Of a stretch of 64,000 nt of DNA, positions 58,143-64,000 are shown one piece after another (the stretch's first letter is position 1; each line of letters starts with the position of its first letter). Location of the stretch: the NCBI GenBank assembly GCA_943735955.1, contig OX030970.1:1105184-1169183 (forward strand), in the 5' to 3' direction. Both the position numbers and the translations under genes were made by a program. Source of the DNA: Piscicola geometra. Taxonomy: Eukaryota; Annelida; Clitellata; Hirudinida; Piscicolidae. Below the pieces are notes generated by a model that saw only the letters and a list, made by a program, of their open reading frames with translations, did not search any database and was not told where the DNA came from.

Positions 58143-60469
58143 TCAGGACATTTCAAGTCTCCACAAGGATCTGCCTTCCGCGTACAAATGAAGTCCACCC
58201 TCTGCTGTACTCAATGATCTGAAAGTGGAGGTATTTATGCGATTGTAAATAAATGAATTAGTTTATTGTAATAGGCTATTAAAAATTAGTGTGTAATTGA
58301 TAATTTAAGCTATAATTAATTAGTTATTATTTAAATAAATTATTGAATGATTAAAATAACCTTGATTTGAAATCGTTCGGAGGCAGTTCCCGTCCACATT
58401 CGACCACTTCGTATTTGCAATTCATTGGGTTGATGACGAGAATGATGAGTTTTGATGATGATGATGATGGAGGTGGTGGTGATGATAATGATGTCTTTTT
58501 TTTCGTAATCTCTTTTTCTTTTCTTGCTTTACTTCCAGTTATGATGATTAAGTTCTGATGATGATGATGCTATTAAGAGCTATTGAATAGTGATAATAAT
58601 AATAATAATAATAATGATAATAATAATGATAATAGTCAGTCATCATCTTGATTATCATCCCTACAACCATCATCATTATCATCACCATCACTACATTTTC
58701 GACAGAAGCAGGACTGTTACAAGGCTGAAAGTCGAAGTTTAAATCAACTTTTTGAATTATCCTTCCCTCTACCACGTGCCTGCATAATAATTATGATAAT
58801 AAAAATAATAATATAAATAATAGTTAATCAATCAACAAATAAAGAAAATAATAAATAGTTCATTAATGAAAAAATCAATAAAATCATTAAAAAACAAAAC
58901 TACCAAAGATAAACAGTTTTATCTCCAAACAGGCACACACATTTCGATTTTAAAAGCGGAAGAAGATTATAAATACGAGAAGGTAATTGCAAGATGGAGT
59001 GTTGTTTGCGGAGAGGTTTCAAATCTCTTCCGAACGACAGTGTCATGATCGATTGTGGTGCAAGGATGTCGACTTGATCATTATGATTTGAATTATTAAT
59101 AGTTTTGTTATTTTTCTTCTTGACAATTTTATTTCCTTTATTATTAGTAGTATTGCTATTTTTATTATTATTGTTTAGATCATGAGTGAGAATAACGATT
59201 GAAAAGTCGCCATTATCTGTGTCTACAAACGATGATGCAACAATTCTGGAATTCTGCCAGGAAAATGAAAGAATTATCACAATAAAATTTTTAAAATAAT
59301 AATCATAAAAATAAAAAAGAGGTGAAAAATAATATTGGAAAACATTTATTAAACCAACCATAGGAACGAAGTTGTAGACAAAAGAAATGTTACAGACAGG
59401 ATCGATTGAAAGAATCTTCAGTAAATTCGTTTCAGCGCAAAGTACCAGTACTTTATTTACACGTGATTCAGCTTTTAAATCTATCGATATTATTTCATTT
59501 TCCATTTCAAGCTGTTTTCAAAGATTGTTGAACATATATTAAATCGAAAAAATACAAAGAAAAAAGTAAGAAAGTTGCAAACCATCAAAATCGTGTTTTT
59601 TATCTTCTTTTTAGGTATGATTTTACTGCTTTGATTGATGTATGACGGTGTTGAACCTACGCATTTATTTTTCTCTTTCAAATAGAAATCTAGTTCTTCA
59701 TCTTTTTCGAAAGAAAGATTAAACGAAATTTCAGACGTGTTTTCGGCATTTGAAATGAATTCAGAGAATAATTTCTTAATAATTGCGCAATTTATTGAAG
59801 TTTTTGTCTTTCTTTTTGGTCTTACGGCAGTGAAAGAGTTTTCTCTCTTTTTACTCAAAGTTGATTGGTGTTTTTGTTTTTGTGAAATTTTTTGTGACTC
59901 TGGCTGATTATTTTTGGCAGCCATGGCTTCTTCTAAATTTTGAGATAATTTTGAAGAAACCATTGATTTTTTGCTTAATGTGTTAAATTTATTTTCACCT
60001 TTGCTAGTTAATGATCTTTTTCTTTTGTTTGTTAGAGCAGACTCACATTCAGTAAAGCTGAAGGCTTTAGCAGTTATTTGATTTTGATTATTTTTGATTT
60101 GAGATTGATAATCTGCAGAATGATCTTGATTTATGACAATTCCATGAATATCTGAACTTGGAAATTTTTCAATGCATTCTAAGGGATTTTTATGTGAAGC
60201 TAGGCTAGTGTTAGCATCTGATTTTTTATCTGTAACAGACACATCTCCAAATTTCTGGTAATTAAAATTATTTTTCATTTTAATCATATCAAATAAACAT
60301 ATTTTTGCTATTTTAAAACTTTTAATACCTGTAGTTTTTGTTTCTTTTTTTCTAACTGCATTCTCATTTTATTCAAAAGGGCAAGCTTTGTTTCTACCTG
60401 AAAATATGTATAACATACATGTTTATGCTTTTTATTCTAAAAATTCAAAAGATTTACCAGAGGATCCAT
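58143..60469 (-). CDS. PALB2: Compact PALB2-like protein
   Basis: PALB2 bridges BRCA1 and BRCA2 in homologous recombination. Exons: 60458-60469, 60329-60397, 59583-60254, 59359-59511, 58904-59253, 58695-58779, 58361-58554, 58143-58218. They sum to 1611 nt, 536 aa; human PALB2 has 1186. Evidence is modest but spread along the chain. The N-terminus is a short coiled coil (ETKLALLNKMRMQLEKKKQK) like the BRCA1-binding helix. The middle is basic and Ser/Lys-rich. The C-terminal third has WD-like strands in the PALB2 order: SIMTLSFGRDLKPL, then KTVYLWHVVEGRIIQKVDLN (human IVIWNLKTGQLLKKM), then LIIITGSKARKEKE, then LIILVINPMN followed by ELPP (human LIVINP...LPP). One blade linker is a run of Asn/Lys. 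The chain ends early after EGRSLWRLEMS, so the last blade looks shortened or a further exon is missed. The first coding exon is only 12 nt. It is divergent to NADSYN1. Confidence 0.55.
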
Positions 60470-60748
60470 ATCTTTCTAAAAATTCAAATTCGAAGTTAAA
60501 TCTTGAACGAATTTTAAAAGTAAATTTAAGTCAATAAAGTAAAATAATGTTTGCAATAATTATTTAATTAAACTATGAAGATTAAAAATGTCCCAAAATT
60601 TAATAAAGTAAAAAAATTTCCAAAAAACGTTTTATTTGGTGAATCCAAAGTGTGGGTTATTGAAACAAAGCCCTAAGGCTTAAGACTAGGTGAAGAAGAA
60701 TCCGTAAAGACTAATACCTAAAAGTTGACATCAGCCTTAAATCTCAAG
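60470..60748. promoter_or_regulatory. Divergent promoter region of PALB2-like gene and NADSYN1
   Basis: Only 279 bp separate two outward-pointing start codons, so both promoters and 5' UTRs must share it. It is AT-rich without tandem repeats. No clear core motif was recognised. Confidence 0.5.
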
Positions 60749-63700
60749 ATGGCAAGGAAAGTGATCTTGGCCACTTGTTCTCTCAACCAGTGGGCCATGG
60801 ACTTTGAACACAACCTTCAGAACATCCTGCAAAGTCTGACACTATTTTAAAGTTTAAATAAAATATATAAAACCCATAAAATAACCTTTCAATTTGAAAA
60901 TTATTTTAGATAAATGGTAATCTTTCAAATGCACTTTTTAATACTTTAGGCATAAGAATGGCAAAGGAAAAAGGAGCAAGATACCGACTGGGGCCAGAGT
61001 TGGAGATAACGTAAGAAAATGCTTGCAATTCAAAAAAATTATTAATTATTTTGTTTTAACCTTTACAACTACAACTACCACAACTAACATCACTACCCCC
61101 ACTATTACAACCACCACTACCAAAACCACCACCACCACTACAATCACACTAGAACCACCTTAACCACAACTACCACTACCACAACAGTGGCTATGGCTGC
61201 AACGACCACTTTCTTGAGGGCGACACACTACTGCACAGCTTCCAAGTCCTCTCCACCCTCCTCCAATCACCCGACACCTGCGATATCATCTGTGATGTTG
61301 GAATGTAGGATGGAATGAGTGTGGAAAAAATAAATTGGTAATATTTAATTTAATCTTAGTTTAACGTTTTAAACTTTGAGTTCATTAATTTATTATATAA
61401 TTCAAATATATTTAATTATATAATTAATTTGAGTGAATATTTCATTTACCACAGGCCTGTGATGTATAAAAATGTCACCTATAACTGCAGAGTCATTTTT
61501 CTGAACAAGTAAAAAATGCGAAAAAATACATTTGAAAGCTGATTTCATTTTTCTGTTTTTTTTCAGAACAATTTTACTAATACGACCAAAAATGATGCTG
61601 GCAGATGGGCAGGTAAAAAAAACTCAAAGGATTCTTGTAAAAAATAATTAATTATATTTATTTATTCAAGATATATCGAGAGCCGAGGTTTTTCACATGC
61701 TGGACGAAAACAAAAAAGGTTTAAAACTTGCTACAATATGTATTAAAAAAATTATACTAATTTTTAAATAAAAGTTTAAAAAATAATTTGTACATTATTC
61801 GATAGGTGGAAACCTTTTTTCTACCAGAAATAATCAAGAAGATTATCGGGCAGGTTAGAATTAAGGAATATTAAAATAATAAGAACAACTTATTATTAAT
61901 AGCAATCATTATCAACTCATCAAAATCCACTCACCCACTTTTCAACCCCCCCCCAATCCACCACACAGGAAACAGTTGCATTTGGTGATGGGGTGATTGC
62001 CACCATGGACACATGCATTGGCAGTGAGATGTGTGAGGAGATGTGGAATCCGTTTAGGTGAAGTGGTGCTTTTTGGGGATTTTTCAAATGGGTTTTGGTT
62101 GATTTTTTCCTAAATTGAAACTTTTGATGGCTTATTTATCAGTGATAACTTACTTTTTCCAAACCCCTAATCATCTCCATACACTCAACACCCATTCACC
62201 CCCCATACACCCATCCGACCACCAATCCACCACCCACCCATCCACTACCCACCAATCCATCACCCACCAATCCACCACCCAGCAATCCACTACCCACCAA
62301 TTCACCACCCACCCATCCCATCCCATCCATCCCATCCTCAGCCGTTCCATAGAACTGGGAATGGACGGGGTGGAGATAGTCACCAATGGCAGTGGCAGTC
62401 ATCACCAATTGAGGAAGGCCTACCTCCGAGTTGACCTCATTAAGTCGTCGACCTTGAAGGTGGTGATGATGATAGTGGTGATGATGATGATGATGTTGAG
62501 GATTATGGGCATGAACGTGATCCCATCCTAAATCCTCTTCTCCCTAATTTTCCCTTAAACCCAACTCCTTTTCTCCCCGATCTCTTTCAAATCTGAATCC
62601 TCACGTTTCTTTCAACCCATCCCCACCTCCCACAAAAGTCCGGGGGTGTTTACATGTACTCGAACCTGATTGGTTGCGATGCCGAGAGGGTGTACTATGA
62701 CGGTTGTAGCGCCATTGCCTGTAACGGAGAGATACTTGTTCAGGGCAGCCAATTGGCTATCAAGGATGTGGTTTGTGGGCGTGGTTTGGTGATGATAATG
62801 ATGATGGGGTTGATAATGATGATGATGATGATGATGGTGATGGGGTACAAAAGAATGCCTTTTTTTTGTATTGTATTGTATGGTGATGGGCTTAATGATG
62901 ATGATGAGGGTGATGAAGATGATGGGGTTGATGATTATGATGATGATGATGAAGATGAGGGTGCTGATGATGGGGTTGATGATTATGATGATGATGATGA
63001 AGATGAGGGTGCTGATGATGGGGTTGATGATGATGAGGATCATTATCACGGCACAGGAAGTATTGACAGCGGTTGTTGACCTGGAAGATGTTAGGTGCTA
63101 CATGAATGGCATGAAGAGCCGTTGTATCCAGGTGGTGGTTGTGATGATGATGTCGCTGTATCCAGGTGGTGGTTGTGATGATGATGTCGCTGTATCCAGG
63201 TGGTGGTTGTGATGATGATGTCGCTGTATCCAGGTGGTGGTTGTGATGATGATGTCGCTGTATCCAGGTGGTGGTTGTGATGATGATGTCGTTGTAATAA
63301 TGATGGTTATGATGATGATGGTGATTATGACAATGTGGTGATTGTGATGATGGGGTGGTTATGATGATGATATGGGGGCGATGAAGTTTATGATATGGTG
63401 GGGTGATTGTGATGATGTGGTGGTGGTGATCAAGATGATGATGTGGGGGTGATTGTGATGACGTGGTGATTGTGATGATGTGGTGGTGGTGATTATGATC
63501 CCATCCCACAGGCGGAATCCTCAACACCCTTTCCACGTGTCAACACCCCCTTCGAACTGACCACACCCGACCCATTCCTCCATCCATCCAGCCCGATCAC
63601 CTGGAAATACCATACTGTGGAGGAAGAGATAAGGTTGGATGGATGGATGGATGGATGGATGGATGGATGGATGCTTACGTCGATGTATAGACAATTGAAT

Positions 63701-64000
63701 GAATGAATAGATGGATGAGCGCTCTTGAATTTGAAGAAAGAGCGCTATAGAAAACCATTTGATTGATTGATTGATGGATGGATCAATAGATGTATTCATA
63801 AATGGATGGGTGCGTAATGAAAACCCACAAAAACCAAAATATCCCACAAATCCCACTCCAACCCATCCATCCAAAGTCTGGGTCCTGCTTGTTGGTTATG
63901 GGATTACCTGAGACGCAGCGGAAGTTCTGGCTTCTTCCTGCCACTCTCCGGTGGTTTGGACAGCTCGTCCGTGGCCTGTATCGTTTCGAACATGTGTTGG
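60749..64000 (+). CDS. NADSYN1: Glutamine-dependent NAD synthetase, 5' part
   Basis: Last step of NAD synthesis: amidates nicotinate adenine dinucleotide with ATP, using ammonia from glutamine. Exons: 60749-60833, 60950-61010, 61188-61304, 61455-61508, 61567-61612, 61671-61718, 61806-61853, 61969-62057, 62342-62459, 62639-62770, 63057-63131, 63512-63633, 63876 to beyond the window end. About 373 residues are present of roughly 700. The N-terminal nitrilase-like glutaminase domain is complete with its triad: Glu45 in LGPELEI, Lys114 in LIRPKMML, and the cysteine nucleophile at 169 in [12 protein letters not shown]. The synthetase domain begins with [11 protein letters not shown] and the ATP-pyrophosphatase P-loop SGGLDSSS (about 356-363). 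Start [20 protein letters not shown] matches the family. The missing exons lie to the right. Confidence 0.96.
62807..63052. repeat. (GATGAT)n repeat in NADSYN1 intron 10
   Basis: GAT-rich trinucleotide sequence with three copies of a longer block (GATGGGGTTGATGATTATGA). It ends a few bases before the acceptor GGCACAG. Confidence 0.92.
63121..63295 (+). repeat. 34-bp repeat duplicating the NADSYN1 exon 11 donor
   Basis: The exon 11 end and donor, TATCCAG|GTGGTGGTTGTG, occur five times at exact 34-bp spacing. The first is the true junction at 63131 and the rest are intronic. GATGATG repeats continue to about 63500. Confidence 0.95.
63625..63672. repeat. (GGAT)n microsatellite
   Basis: GGAT tetranucleotides that begin within the donor region of NADSYN1 exon 12. 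Confidence 0.93.
63705..63785. mobile_element. Possible SINE/LINE-type 3' tail
   Basis: GAGCGCTCTTGAATTTGAAG then AAAGAGCGCTATAGAAAACC, followed by a GATT tetranucleotide tail. The inverted AGCGCT pair with a following CTATA and a short tandem tail resembles the 3' ends of tRNA-derived SINEs and their partner LINEs in many animals. No body of an element is visible upstream, so this may be only a fragment or a chance hairpin. Confidence 0.3.

Overview
The window is animal nuclear DNA: intron-rich protein-coding genes with conserved metazoan products, GT/AG introns, AT-rich spacers and a very heavy load of micro- and minisatellites. The gene set and intron density suit a slowly evolving invertebrate. 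A lophotrochozoan such as an annelid or leech is my best guess, but nothing here proves the clade. Apart from simple repeats, nothing looks prokaryotic, viral or mobile, except one possible SINE-like tail.

Layout from left to right. 1-1141: repeats and a possible 3' end of an unidentified plus-strand gene. 1142-5592 (minus): a complete SLC34-type sodium/phosphate cotransporter, 9 coding exons, 692 aa. 5593-9302: spacer with a 1.3-kb array of a 31-bp unit. 9303-30050 (minus): a complete XMAP215/ch-TOG/CKAP5 microtubule polymerase, 48 coding exons, 2183 aa. 30051-30845: a head-to-head spacer. 30846-41728 (plus): complete CFAP57 (WDR65), 28 exons, 1347 aa. 42054-48842 (plus): a TRIM-NHL protein (RING, two B-boxes, coiled coil, NHL) of the brat/mei-P26 type, 12 exons, 968 aa. 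48843-58142: a 9.3-kb gene-poor spacer. 58143-60469 (minus): a compact PALB2-like protein, 8 exons, 536 aa. 60749-64000 (plus, cut by the window end): NADSYN1, glutamine-dependent NAD synthetase.

I rebuilt the exon chains by eye from similarity to remembered family sequences plus GT/AG and phase. Every complete chain closes in frame. Single boundaries may still be off by a few bases, and no alignment could be run.

Two divergent gene pairs share short spacers: CKAP5/CFAP57 (about 0.8 kb, both microtubule or cilium genes) and PALB2-like/NADSYN1 (about 0.28 kb). The genes do not otherwise form one pathway.

The most unusual signal is the relation between repeats and splice sites. Many introns are mostly tandem repeat, and several arrays start exactly at a 5' splice site. 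In at least three cases, and probably five, the repeat unit contains the exon end plus its GT donor, so the intron opens with a row of decoy 5' splice sites. One repeat-filled intron of the TRIM-NHL gene is a multiple of three and has no stop, so it could be retained like an exitron.
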